Source: an uncultured Methylocystaceae bacterium
GTDB lineage: Bacteria; Pseudomonadota; Alphaproteobacteria; Rhizobiales; Beijerinckiaceae
Length of the DNA: 64,000 nt
Assembly: GCA_937870755.1 (NCBI GenBank)
Contig: CALMZV010000068.1
Span: 1 to 64,000 of the forward strand
Direction: 5' to 3'
Shown here: positions 8,806 to 16,920 of the stretch, piece by piece
How positions within the stretch are numbered: the stretch's first letter is position 1
Layout: every line of letters begins with the position of its first letter
Notes under the pieces: generated by a model
What the model saw: the letters and a program-made list of their open reading frames with translations, nothing else
Database searches by the model: none
Told to the model about the DNA's origin: nothing
Made by a program: the position numbers and the translations under genes

Positions 8806-11294
8806 GGCGCGAGATCGGCGCGCACGCGATCGAATTCGTGTTCGAGTTCGGCGATATATGCGGCGCCGTTGGCTGCGAATTCCTGCGCGCCGACCTGTCG
8901 CCACGACAGGCACAGTTCGTAGATGTTGTGGGCGCCGATATTGGCCGAGCAGGAACGCAGCGCATGCGCCTCGTCGCGGAAACGGATCACGTCGTTCTCG
9001 CGCACCGCGGCCGTCAACGCGGCGAGAATCGAGACCGCGTCCGCGACGAACTGCGTGGCGATCTCGCAGACGAAGTCGCGTCCGCCGAGCGACTCCAGAT
9101 CGCCGAGCGCGCGCGCGTTGAGCGCCGCGCCCGTATCGGGCGTTTCCATCGTCGTCGGCGCGACGCCGTGGAGCGCGACTTCGGCGTCGGGCGCCTCGCC
9201 CTCGCGCACGCGCGCCCATTGGTCGACGATGCGCAGCAGCTCGTTCAGTTCGACCGGCTTGGTCAGACAGTCGGACATGCCCGCGCTCTGGCACCGCGCG
9301 CGCGTTTCGGCCGTCACGTCCGCGGTCAGCGCGATCACGGGCGTCGGGTCGTCGGCCGCCTCGCGCGCGCGCAGCCGTCGCGTGGCTTCCACGCCGTCGA
9401 CCACCGGCATGTTGATGTCCATGAAAACGACGTCGAACCGCTCCCGCGCCAGAAGCTCCAGCGCCTGCTCGCCGTTCGCGACGATCATCACGCGGTGGCC
9501 CGCGCGCGTGAGCATCTTCTCGATGACTTTCTGGTTGGTCTTGTTGTCTTCGGCGACCAGCACATGGCGTGTCGCATGCCGTTGCGGCGCAGCCGCGGGC
9601 ATGGTCGTCTCCGTCGCCGGCCCCATGACGAACGCGACCGCCTCGGCGAGCGCCCGCTTGTCCCGTGCGACGTTCGTGACCACGAATGGCGCGAACGGAT
9701 CCGGAAAGTGCGAAACGTCGTCGTGCGCCTGCACGAGCACCACGCCCGCGCGCTGGCCCGCCGCGCGCCGAACGGCGAGCGTGACCGCAGGCTCGGCCGC
9801 CGCAGCCGCCAGGTCGTTGTCGATGACGAGCGCGAACGGGCCGCTGACGTCCGCCACGGCCGCCGCGAGTTCGTCCGCGTCGGCGACCGCGCGCACATCT
9901 TCCGCAAGGGCTTTGGCGGCGCCGACGAGCTCGGCGTCGCACGAAAACACGAAGAGCCGCGGCGCGTCGGCGCGCGCCGTCGATTGCACCGGCGCCAGCG
10001 GCGCCTCCATCTCGAACCAGAAGACGCTGCCGCGTCCCTCGGCGCTCGAAACGCCGAGTCGCCCGTCGAGCGCGCTCACAAGCTGCCGCACGATGGCGAG
10101 GCCGAGCCCGCTGCCGCCGTAACAATCGCGGATGTTTTCGTTGGCCTGCGTGAACTGGTCGAAAATGCGCTCCTGCGCCTTGGCGCTGATGCCGATGCCC
10201 GTATCGTGCACCTCGAACCGCAACAGCACGCGTCCGTCCAGTTGGTCGACGCACGCGGCCCGGATCTCGACCCGCCCTTCCTGCGTGAACTTGATCGCGT
10301 TGCCGACGAGGTTGTTGAGGCTGTCCTTGAAATGGCGTTCGGACGTGACGATGAAACGCGGCAGCGTCGTCTGCGCGCGCAGGGTGAGGCACAGCCCCTT
10401 GGCTTCCGCCGACACGGCCAGCAGATCGCGCATTTCGCGCAAGCTCGCATGCAGATCGAGCGGGGCGCGCTGAACGTCCTTGCGTCCCATTTCGAGCCGC
10501 GAGAAATCGAGAATGGAATCGATCAGACCGAGCAGCGATCGCCCGGCGCCGCCGATCATGCGCGCCATCTCGACTTCCTCCGGCGGAATTTTCGAGGAGG
10601 CGAGCAGATCGCCCAGACCGATGATGGCGTTGAGCGGCGTGCGCAGATCGTGGCTGACGGAGGCGACGAACAGACTTTTCGCGCGGTTGGAGGCTTCCGC
10701 CTGCGCCTTGGCCGCCCACAGTTTGCGCACCAGCTGATAGGCGTAGGCGGGAATGATCAACAGGCCGACCAGCAGGCCGCCGATCATCGCGTGCTGCTTG
10801 TCCCAGTGGGGCGAGAACGCGGCGACCGTCGCCAGCGAGGCGAACGAACCCGCCGACGACAGGATGAGCCAGTTGGGGCCGTAGCGGAACCCGTAGCCGT
10901 AGATGATGAGGAGATAGCACGGATACAGAAAGCCGATGCCGGTCGGCCCCGCGATATGGCTTGCGAATGTGCCGGCGCCGAGATCGAGCGCCATCGTGGC
11001 GACGCGGCGCGCGCGCACGGCGCCGGGCCACACGAGAATGGCGGCGATGATGCCGAGCGCGGCCGTGCAATAGGCCACGTAGACCATCAGCGACAGCGCG
11101 GGCGCGAAGCCCGCGCCCTCCGTGTCGAACACCCACGCGCCGAACATGAAGATGGAGGCGATGACGATCCGGTTGACCGCCATCTCGTGTTCGCTGTCGG
11201 GGCGCTGGGCGAGCCGTGCGCGGATGGCCGCGATGGCCGCGAGCGGGCGTTTGAAGAGACGTGTCACGCTGTTCGGGCTCCGCTCGTCGGCCAT
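8784..11294 (-). CDS. RpfC-like hybrid sensor histidine kinase (TM, HisKA, HATPase, REC, HPt)
   Basis: This 836-residue membrane kinase has about five hydrophobic segments (residues 43-190) resembling the RpfC input region. HisKA follows with His215 in SVSHDLRTPLN, then the ATPase domain (NLVGNAIKFT, DTGIGIS, GGSGLGLAI). A degenerate receiver-like stretch lies near 446-555, a canonical receiver has Asp626 in FMDINMP and Lys679, and the C-terminal HPt has His778 in EAHALRSCSANIG. In Xanthomonas RpfC senses diffusible fatty-acid signals; that ligand is only inferred here. It follows the REC-GGDEF-EAL gene on the same strand with a 31-base overlap, so the two are probably co-expressed partners. 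No rpfF synthase is in the window. Confidence 0.85.
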   Translation of the reverse strand: MADERSPNSVTRLFKRPLAAIAAIRARLAQRPDSEHEMAVNRIVIASIFMFGAWVFDTEGAGFAPALSLMVYVAYCTAALGIIAAILVWPGAVRARRVATMALDLGAGTFASHIAGPTGIGFLYPCYLLIIYGYGFRYGPNWLILSSAGSFASLATVAAFSPHWDKQHAMIGGLLVGLLIIPAYAYQLVRKLWAAKAQAEASNRAKSLFVASVSHDLRTPLNAIIGLGDLLASSKIPPEEVEMARMIGGAGRSLLGLIDSILDFSRLEMGRKDVQRAPLDLHASLREMRDLLAVSAEAKGLCLTLRAQTTLPRFIVTSERHFKDSLNNLVGNAIKFTQEGRVEIRAACVDQLDGRVLLRFEVHDTGIGISAKAQERIFDQFTQANENIRDCYGGSGLGLAIVRQLVSALDGRLGVSSAEGRGSVFWFEMEAPLAPVQSTARADAPRLFVFSCDAELVGAAKALAEDVRAVADADELAAAVADVSGPFALVIDNDLAAAAAEPAVTLAVRRAAGQRAGVVLVQAHDDVSHFPDPFAPFVVTNVARDKRALAEAVAFVMGPATETTMPAAAPQRHATRHVLVAEDNKTNQKVIEKMLTRAGHRVMIVANGEQALELLARERFDVVFMDINMPVVDGVEATRRLRAREAADDPTPVIALTADVTAETRARCQSAGMSDCLTKPVELNELLRIVDQWARVREGEAPDAEVALHGVAPTTMETPDTGAALNARALGDLESLGGRDFVCEIATQFVADAVSILAALTAAVRENDVIRFRDEAHALRSCSANIGAHNIYELCLSWRQVGAQEFAANGAAYIAELEHEFDRVRADLAPYLSQAA

Positions 11295-13411
11295 GCGAAG
11301 AGGCGCGGAATCTCCGCCGCGGGAACGGGATGGCCCAGGAAAAAGCCTTGCGCCACGTCGCACCCGTCGCCTTCGAGCCGTTCGAGCTGGCGTTGCGTCT
11401 CGACGCCCTCGGCCACCACGTCCAGCGACAGGCTGTGGCCCAGCATGATGATGGCGCGCACGATCGCCGCGTCGTTGGGATCCTGCGCCATGTTGCGCAC
11501 GAACGTCTGGTCGATCTTGATGCGCTGAACCGGCAGTTTCTTCACATACGAGAGCGACGAATAGCCGGTCCCGAAATCGTCGATGGCGATCGCCACGCCG
11601 AGCCGGTTGATCTCGCGCAGATCGTTGGCGACCTCGTCGAGGTCCTGCATCACGATGCTTTCGGTCAGCTCCAGCTCCAGCCGGCGCGGCTCGAGCCCGG
11701 TTTCTCCCAGCGTGCGTGCGATGAAGAGCGGCACGTTGCGCTTGCGGAACTGCACCGGCGAAACGTTCACCGCCACGCGGAACGCCGGCAGTCCCTGCAT
11801 CTGCCAGGCCTTGGCCTGTTCCGCCGCCGCGCGGATCACCCATTCGTTGATTGGAATGATGAGGCCGTTTTCTTCCGCATAGGGCAGAAAGGCGCCGGGG
11901 CTCACCAGTCCGTGGCCCGGACGGTTCCAGCGCAACAGCGCCTCCACCGCCACGATCTCGCGCGTGCCGATGGCGACCTGCGGTTGATAGTGCAAAACGA
12001 ATTCGTCGTGGTCGATGGCGTGGCGCAACGCCGTATCGAGCGTGGCGGCCGCGCGCGCGCGCGTCTGCATGTCGGAGGCGAACAGGCAGAACACGTTGCC
12101 GCCCTCCGCTTTCGCCTTGTACATCGCAAGGTCCGCGTTGCGCAGGATTTCCTCCGCGTCGTCGCCGTCGCTCGGGTGCATGGCGATGCCGATGCTGGCG
12201 GTCGCGCGCGCGCCGGTCAGTTCCGCGTCCTGAAACGAGGCGATCGCCTGGCCGATGCGCGCGGCGAATTCCGCCGCGTCCGCGCTCGAGCCGACATCGG
12301 CCTGGAGAATGGCGAATTCGTCGCCGCCGAGTCGTGCGAGCGTGTCCTTCTCGCGCACCACTTCGGCGAGTTGCGCGCTGATCGACTTGAGGAAACGGTC
12401 GCCGACCGAATGGCCGCGCACGTCGTTGATGGATTTGAACCCGTCGAGATCGATCAGATGCAGCGCGAACAGGTTGTCGCCGCGCCGCGCGCGGGTGATC
12501 GCCTGGCGCAGCCGGTCGAACAGGAGCGCGCGATTGGGCAGGCCGGTGAGCGAGTCGTGGTGGGCCAGATAGCGCAGATGCTGCTCGGTGCGCTTGTTGG
12601 CGGTGATGTCGAGCGAACTCGTCAGCACGCCTTCGATGGCGCCGGCATGGCTGTGCAACGGCGTTTTGGTCGTCAGAAAGCTGCGCCGTTCGCCGTCCTT
12701 GCTGACCAGTTCTTCTTCGTAGGCCGGCAGCGCCTTGCCGGTCGAGAACACCAGGCGGTCGAGCGAATGGTCGCGCTGCGCGTTTTCCGGTCCCATATGT
12801 TCGCGCATCGTCCTGCCGATCACGGCGGCCGGATCGATGCCGAAGAAATCGGTCTGGAAGGCGTTCACGAACAGCGTTCGGCCCTCGCGGTCGACGGCGC
12901 TGATGAGAACGGGCAGCGTGTCGATCACCTGCGCCAGCCGTTCGATGGAATCGCGGATGGCGCGTTCGCGCGAACGCTCGCTGTCGGCCAGTTCGCGGGC
13001 CAGCGTCTCGGCGCGGCGCGCCAGCAGCAACTGATGCTGGCGCAGCGTCAGCAGGTTTCGCGATCGGGTGACGAATTCGTGGTGGTCGACGGGCGAGGTC
13101 AGGAAATCCGTTGCGCCTGCCTCCAGCGCCTTCAGGCGGAAGGAGCGCTCCTCGTGCACGGTGATGGCGATGACCGGCGCATCCGCTGCGTGCGGCAGGC
13201 GGCGCAGCGCGCGGATGAATTCCGCGCCGTTCATCTCGGGCATCTTGTAGTCGGTGATGATCAGGTCAGCGGCGTTGTCGCCGAGCCATTGCAGCGCCTC
13301 GACCGGTGAGCCGAAGGCGCGCACGGTCACGTCAGCGCCTACCGATGCGGCGAGTTTCGAAAAGATGTTTCTATTCGTCACCCGATCGTCGACAATTACG
13401 ATCAACGCCAT
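11264..13411 (-). CDS. RpfG-like receiver fused to PAS-GGDEF-EAL (c-di-GMP enzyme)
   Basis: This 715-residue soluble regulator is expected to turn over cyclic di-GMP. The receiver (1-125) has Asp8/9 and phospho-acceptor Asp54 in ITDYKMPEMNG and reads like the RpfG receiver, with Ser replacing the usual Lys in TDFLTSPVD. PAS covers about 155-275. GGDEF is intact (362-366) with an RxxD inhibitory site (353-356). The EAL domain has EALLRW (490-495) and DDFGTGYSS, so both activities are possible. It lies immediately upstream of, and overlaps, the RpfC-like kinase. In RpfG the output is HD-GYP, so the EAL output is a variation. An approximately 150-base region upstream is shared with the divergent amidase. 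Confidence 0.88.
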   Translation of the reverse strand: MALIVIVDDRVTNRNIFSKLAASVGADVTVRAFGSPVEALQWLGDNAADLIITDYKMPEMNGAEFIRALRRLPHAADAPVIAITVHEERSFRLKALEAGATDFLTSPVDHHEFVTRSRNLLTLRQHQLLLARRAETLARELADSERSRERAIRDSIERLAQVIDTLPVLISAVDREGRTLFVNAFQTDFFGIDPAAVIGRTMREHMGPENAQRDHSLDRLVFSTGKALPAYEEELVSKDGERRSFLTTKTPLHSHAGAIEGVLTSSLDITANKRTEQHLRYLAHHDSLTGLPNRALLFDRLRQAITRARRGDNLFALHLIDLDGFKSINDVRGHSVGDRFLKSISAQLAEVVREKDTLARLGGDEFAILQADVGSSADAAEFAARIGQAIASFQDAELTGARATASIGIAMHPSDGDDAEEILRNADLAMYKAKAEGGNVFCLFASDMQTRARAAATLDTALRHAIDHDEFVLHYQPQVAIGTREIVAVEALLRWNRPGHGLVSPGAFLPYAEENGLIIPINEWVIRAAAEQAKAWQMQGLPAFRVAVNVSPVQFRKRNVPLFIARTLGETGLEPRRLELELTESIVMQDLDEVANDLREINRLGVAIAIDDFGTGYSSLSYVKKLPVQRIKIDQTFVRNMAQDPNDAAIVRAIIMLGHSLSLDVVAEGVETQRQLERLEGDGCDVAQGFFLGHPVPAAEIPRLFAWPTSGARTA

Positions 13412-13563
13412 TCGAAATCTTTCTGGCTTGCGCCCGAACCCGTGCGAATTTGACCGACATTGCGAACCGTTTTAGCGGGACAAACTTAAGCAATCGCTTC
13501 AACGAACACGGCGCCGGCGTTTATTTTCGAATGTTTTCGGGGACTTGGCGAAATGGTGAACAG

Positions 13564-14946
13564 ATGGAGTTAAGCAATCTTTCCGCTGGCGCCTTGCGCG
13601 AGGCGTTTGTGCGCCGCACGGTTTCGCCGGTCGAAGTTCTGCGCGCCGTGCGGGCGCGGGCGGAGGCGGTCGAGCCCAGGCTCAATGCGCTGTGGGCGGT
13701 GGCTTTCGAAAGCGCGGAGGCGCGCGCGCGGGCCGCCGAGGCGCGGTTCAAGATCGGCGAACCGCTCGGGCCGCTCGACGGCGTGCCCGTCACCGTGAAG
13801 GAGAACCTGGCGACCGCCGGGCTCGCCATGCCGCTGGGCACGGCGGCGGCGGAGCTCGCGCCGGCGCCGGCCGACAGTCCGCCGGTCGCGCGCATGCGCG
13901 CGGGCGGGCTGGTCGATTTCGCGCGCACGACTATGCCGGACTACGGCATGTTGTCGTCCGGCCTGTCCAGTTTCCACAAACTGGCGCGCAATCCGTGGGA
14001 CCTGACGAAAACGCCCGGCGGTTCGTCGAGCGGCGCGGGCGCCGCGGGCGCGGCCGGCTACGGGCCGCTGCACATCGGCACCGACATCGGCGGCTCGGTG
14101 CGCCTGCCGGCCGGCTGGTGCGGGCTGTTCGGGCTGAAACCGAGTTTGGGGCGCATTCCCATCGACCCGCCGTTTCCCGGCCGCGCGGCTGGCCCCATGA
14201 CGCGCGACGTCGCGGACGCGGCGCTCTTCATGGCCGTGCTGACCGGGCCGGACGCGCGCGACCACATGAGCCTGCCGCCGGCCGACATCGACTGGGAAGC
14301 GCTCGACGGCGATCCCGCGGGCCTGCGCGTCGGCCTGTTGCTGGACGCCGGCTGCGGCCTGCCGGTCGACCCCGAAACGCGCGCCGCGGTCGAGGCCGCC
14401 GCCCGCGTGTTCGAGGCGGCCGGCGCTGTTGTCGAGCCGATGCGTCCCTTCCTCACGCGCGACATGCTGGACGGGCAGGATCGGTTCTGGCGCGCGCGCG
14501 GCTGGTCGGACATCGCGAGCCTGCCGGAGGACCGGCGGGCGAAGATCCTCCCCTTCATCCGGGCGTGGATCGAGAGGGCGGCCAACTACTCCGGCGAGGA
14601 CGTTTATTCGGGTTTCGCGCAGTCGATGGCGATCCGCAAGGCGACGGTCGACGCCACGCAGCAGTACGATTTCGTGCTGTCGCCGACCGCGCCGATCGCC
14701 GCGTTTCCGGCCGAGCTCGCCTCGCCGACCGACGACCCGCAGCGTCCGTTCGAACACATCGCGTTCACCTTGCCGTTCAACATGTCCGAGCAACCGGCCG
14801 CCTCGATCAACTGCGGCTACACGTCGGGCGGCCTGCCGATCGGGCTCCAGATCGCCGGGCGTCGCTTCGACGATCCCGGCGTGTTGCGCATGAGCAGGTT
14901 CTACGAGCAGGCGCGGCCCGCGCCGCGACCGTGGCCGATGGACTAG
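13564..14946 (+). CDS. Amidase signature family hydrolase
   Basis: This 460-residue enzyme hydrolyses an amide bond; the substrate is unknown. The Ser-cisSer-Lys triad is visible: Lys in VTVKENLA, the first Ser in TPGGSSSGAGA and the nucleophile Ser in GTDIGGSVRLPA. It is a stand-alone amidase rather than GatA, as no gatB or gatC is nearby and the C-terminus (SEQPAASINCGYTSGGLPIG) fits catabolic amidases. ATG 13564 (MELSNLS) is the family-like start; a longer form from ATG 13531 is less likely. The TAG stop lies in the CTAGAGC end of a palindromic repeat element. Confidence 0.88.
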   Translation: MELSNLSAGALREAFVRRTVSPVEVLRAVRARAEAVEPRLNALWAVAFESAEARARAAEARFKIGEPLGPLDGVPVTVKENLATAGLAMPLGTAAAELAPAPADSPPVARMRAGGLVDFARTTMPDYGMLSSGLSSFHKLARNPWDLTKTPGGSSSGAGAAGAAGYGPLHIGTDIGGSVRLPAGWCGLFGLKPSLGRIPIDPPFPGRAAGPMTRDVADAALFMAVLTGPDARDHMSLPPADIDWEALDGDPAGLRVGLLLDAGCGLPVDPETRAAVEAAARVFEAAGAVVEPMRPFLTRDMLDGQDRFWRARGWSDIASLPEDRRAKILPFIRAWIERAANYSGEDVYSGFAQSMAIRKATVDATQQYDFVLSPTAPIAAFPAELASPTDDPQRPFEHIAFTLPFNMSEQPAASINCGYTSGGLPIGLQIAGRRFDDPGVLRMSRFYEQARPAPRPWPMD

Positions 14947-14998
14947 AGCAACCTCCGTTCAGGCCGGATCGCTTGAACGACGGGAGGATGCGTTGAAC
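14943..14998. repeat. Palindromic intergenic element, partial copy 1
   Basis: This 56-base stretch matches 48 of 56 bases of the first half of the element at 24838. It begins CTAGAGC, whose TAG is the amidase stop codon. It also contains the folK stop (14959-14961) and the last folK codons, so it underlies both gene ends. The outer arms (GCAACCTC and GAGGATGC) keep pairing at one changed position where this copy has C-G and the other has A-T. The second half of the longer element is missing. Confidence 0.75.
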
Positions 14999-15516
14999 GG
15001 GGAACGGGCCCGCACCCAGTCCGGTCCCTGCGCCTCAATCGTCAGTCCGCTGCGGTCGACGGCCGTGAGCGCGTCGCGCACGATCGTTTCGCCGATCCGG
15101 CGACCGGGCGCGATTTCGGCGAGCGGGGCCAGCACGAAGCCGCGCCGTAACATCTCGCGGTGCGGCAGCACGAGATCGGGATCGTCGATCCGCGCGTCGC
15201 CATAGAACAGAATGTCGATGTCGATCGCGCGCGGCCCCCAGCGCTCGGCGCGCACGCGGCCCATGTCGCGTTCGATGTCCTGCAAGGACGTCAGCAGCGG
15301 GTGCGGATCGAGCTTCGTCGCCGCCAGCGCGCAGGCGTTGGCGAAGGCCGGCTGGTCCGTCCTGCCCCACGGTTGCGTGCGCCAGAGCGAGGAGACGGCC
15401 ACGAGGCGCGCGACGCCCCGCGCCTCCACCGCGCGAATGGCGGCCGCCACTGCGCCCGCGCTGTCGCCGATATTGGCGCCGAACCCCAGTCCGATGATGG
15501 TTTCAGCCTTTGTCAA
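14959..15516 (-). CDS. folK: 2-amino-4-hydroxy-6-hydroxymethyldihydropteridine pyrophosphokinase
   Basis: HPPK transfers pyrophosphate from ATP to hydroxymethyldihydropterin, the step before FolP. The 185-residue protein has LGFGANIGDS, SLWRTQPWG, DQPAFANACA and the hallmark RWGPRAIDIDILFYGD. It starts with TTG at 15516, overlapping the end of folP by 14 bases, which implies translational coupling. Roughly the last dozen residues (NASSRRSSDPA) are encoded inside a palindromic repeat element, so the native C-terminus was probably altered by that element. Confidence 0.9.
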   Translation of the reverse strand: MTKAETIIGLGFGANIGDSAGAVAAAIRAVEARGVARLVAVSSLWRTQPWGRTDQPAFANACALAATKLDPHPLLTSLQDIERDMGRVRAERWGPRAIDIDILFYGDARIDDPDLVLPHREMLRRGFVLAPLAEIAPGRRIGETIVRDALTAVDRSGLTIEAQGPDWVRARSPFNASSRRSSDPA

Positions 15517-16399
15517 TCGCGTCCCACACCTTCAGCGCGGCGCGATGCTCGGCCACGTCGTGCACGCGAAACGCCTGCGCGCCGCGCGCGCGCGCAGCCA
15601 GGTTGGCGGCCAGCGTGCCGACGAGGCGGTCGCCGACGGCCGCCCCCAGCACATGGGCGAACAGGCTCTTGCGCGAAACGCCGATCAGCACCGGCAGGCC
15701 GTAGGCGCCGAGCGCCCCGGTCGCGTGGAGCGCCGCGAGATTCTGCGCCTGCGTCTTGCCGAACCCGATGCCCGGATCGAGCAAAATGCGCCGCGCGTCC
15801 ACGCCCGCCCTGCGCGCCAGATCGAGCGAACGGTCGAAAAACCGCCGCAGATCGTCGACGATGTCGAGGCTGGCGTCCACGTGCTCGCGGTTGTGCATGA
15901 TCACCACCGCCGCCCCGGCCTCGGCCGCCACATGCGCCATGTCCGGGTCGCGTTGCAGCCCCCACACGTCGTTGATCGCGCACACGCCGAGCGCCAGCGC
16001 GCGCCGCGCGGTCGCCGCCTTGTAGGTGTCGATCGACAGCGGCGTTTCGAGCCTGGCGAGAAGGCGCGGCAGGATCGCTTCGAGCCGCGCCCATTCCTCC
16101 TGCGCGTCGAGCGGCGTGTGGCCCGGCCGCGTCGACTCCGCGCCGATGTCGATGATGTCGGCGCCTTCGTCCGCCATGCGCAGCGCCTGCTGTTCGGCCG
16201 CCGCCGGCGCGTCGAACCGTCCGCCGTCGGAGAAGGAATCCGGCGTCACGTTCAAGATGCCCATGATCGCCGACCCGCGCGCGACGGCCTCGAGAAAGCG
16301 ATCGCGGCGGGCGTGGGCGCAAGTACAAGTACAAATGCGGGTGCGGGCGTCAGACAAGTCTGGTCCTTTCTGCGGCGGCGCAGCAAAGATCGCGCCCAT
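15503..16399 (-). CDS. folP: Dihydropteroate synthase
   Basis: It condenses hydroxymethyldihydropterin pyrophosphate with p-aminobenzoate. Family motifs are complete: [59 protein letters not shown] and the final RVHDVAEHR. The start is uncertain. ATG 16399 (MGAIFAAPP, 298 residues) is chosen, with an AGGAG about 17 bases upstream; the ORF stays open to 16459. About 45 residues precede the first conserved motif and include an odd Cys/Thr run ([11 protein letters not shown]) from a short DNA repeat. It is coupled to folK and divergent from the ferredoxin gene. Confidence 0.9.
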   Translation of the reverse strand: MGAIFAAPPQKGPDLSDARTRICTCTCAHARRDRFLEAVARGSAIMGILNVTPDSFSDGGRFDAPAAAEQQALRMADEGADIIDIGAESTRPGHTPLDAQEEWARLEAILPRLLARLETPLSIDTYKAATARRALALGVCAINDVWGLQRDPDMAHVAAEAGAAVVIMHNREHVDASLDIVDDLRRFFDRSLDLARRAGVDARRILLDPGIGFGKTQAQNLAALHATGALGAYGLPVLIGVSRKSLFAHVLGAAVGDRLVGTLAANLAARARGAQAFRVHDVAEHRAALKVWDAIDKG

Positions 16400-16494
16400 T
16401 GCGAATGAGCCGTTCACTCCTTTACCATGTCTTCGCGCCGCCCCGATATGCGGCTCCAACCAAGGACAAGCGCGAACACGCGCCAGGGGGAAGA

Positions 16495-16815
16495 ATGCCG
16501 AGAGTGACTTTCGTCGCGCATGATGGAACGCAACGCGAAGTGGACGCGCCTGTCGGCGAAAGCGTGATGCGCGCCGCCGTCCTGAACAACGTGCCGGGCA
16601 TCGACGCCGATTGCGGCGGCGAATGCGCCTGCGCCACCTGCCATGTCTATGTGGACGAGGCGTGGCTCGGCAAGCTGGCGGCGCCGAGCGAGATGGAGGC
16701 GAGCATGCTCGCCTTCGTCGACGGTTCGCAGCCGAATTCCAGGCTGTCCTGCCAGATCAAGGCGACGGCGGAGCTCGACGGTCTCGTCGTCAATCTGCCG
16801 AAATCTCAGCACTAG
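16495..16815 (+). CDS. [2Fe-2S] ferredoxin, adrenodoxin/FdxB type
   Basis: This 106-residue electron carrier has cluster ligands Cys40, Cys46 and Cys49 in [11 protein letters not shown] and Cys86 in RLSCQI, the C-x5-C-x2-C...C pattern of adrenodoxin-like ferredoxins that feed P450s. Cys44 is extra. CAGGGGGAAGA gives a strong ribosome site for ATG 16495. A CYP153-type P450 follows 105 bases downstream on the same strand, so it is probably the redox partner. A ferredoxin reductase, usually part of such systems, is not found in the window. Confidence 0.92.
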   Translation: MPRVTFVAHDGTQREVDAPVGESVMRAAVLNNVPGIDADCGGECACATCHVYVDEAWLGKLAAPSEMEASMLAFVDGSQPNSRLSCQIKATAELDGLVVNLPKSQH

Positions 16816-16828
16816 ATCGCGCTGCGGG

Positions 16829-16896
16829 CCGGACGGCCGAACGTCCGGACGCCAAACGCCGATCGCGAGCTTCCGTTCGTCGCCCTTTGGCGACGA
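16829..16896 (+). other. Two hairpins between ferredoxin and P450 genes
   Basis: Two perfect stems lie in the 105-base gap. CCGGACG pairs with CGTCCGG (16829-16848), and TCGTCGCC pairs with GGCGACGA around loop CTTT (16877-16896). Neither has a T-run, so they are not typical terminators. On a shared transcript they could act in mRNA processing or stability and set different levels for the two proteins; this role is inference. Confidence 0.5.
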
Positions 16897-16920
16897 CCCA
16901 CACGGTCAAGGGAGAGACCC

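Noticed and set aside
6835-11136. A 1433-codon minus-strand open frame spanning recQ and the kinase gene
   Set aside because: It is Arg/Ala/His-rich with no family resemblance except its last 122 residues, which are the DUF1636 protein. It is a shadow of recQ and of the kinase in another frame in GC-rich DNA.
8793-11528. A 911-codon plus-strand frame antisense to the hybrid kinase
   Set aside because: No motifs and typical antisense composition; the kinase reading has all expected domains.
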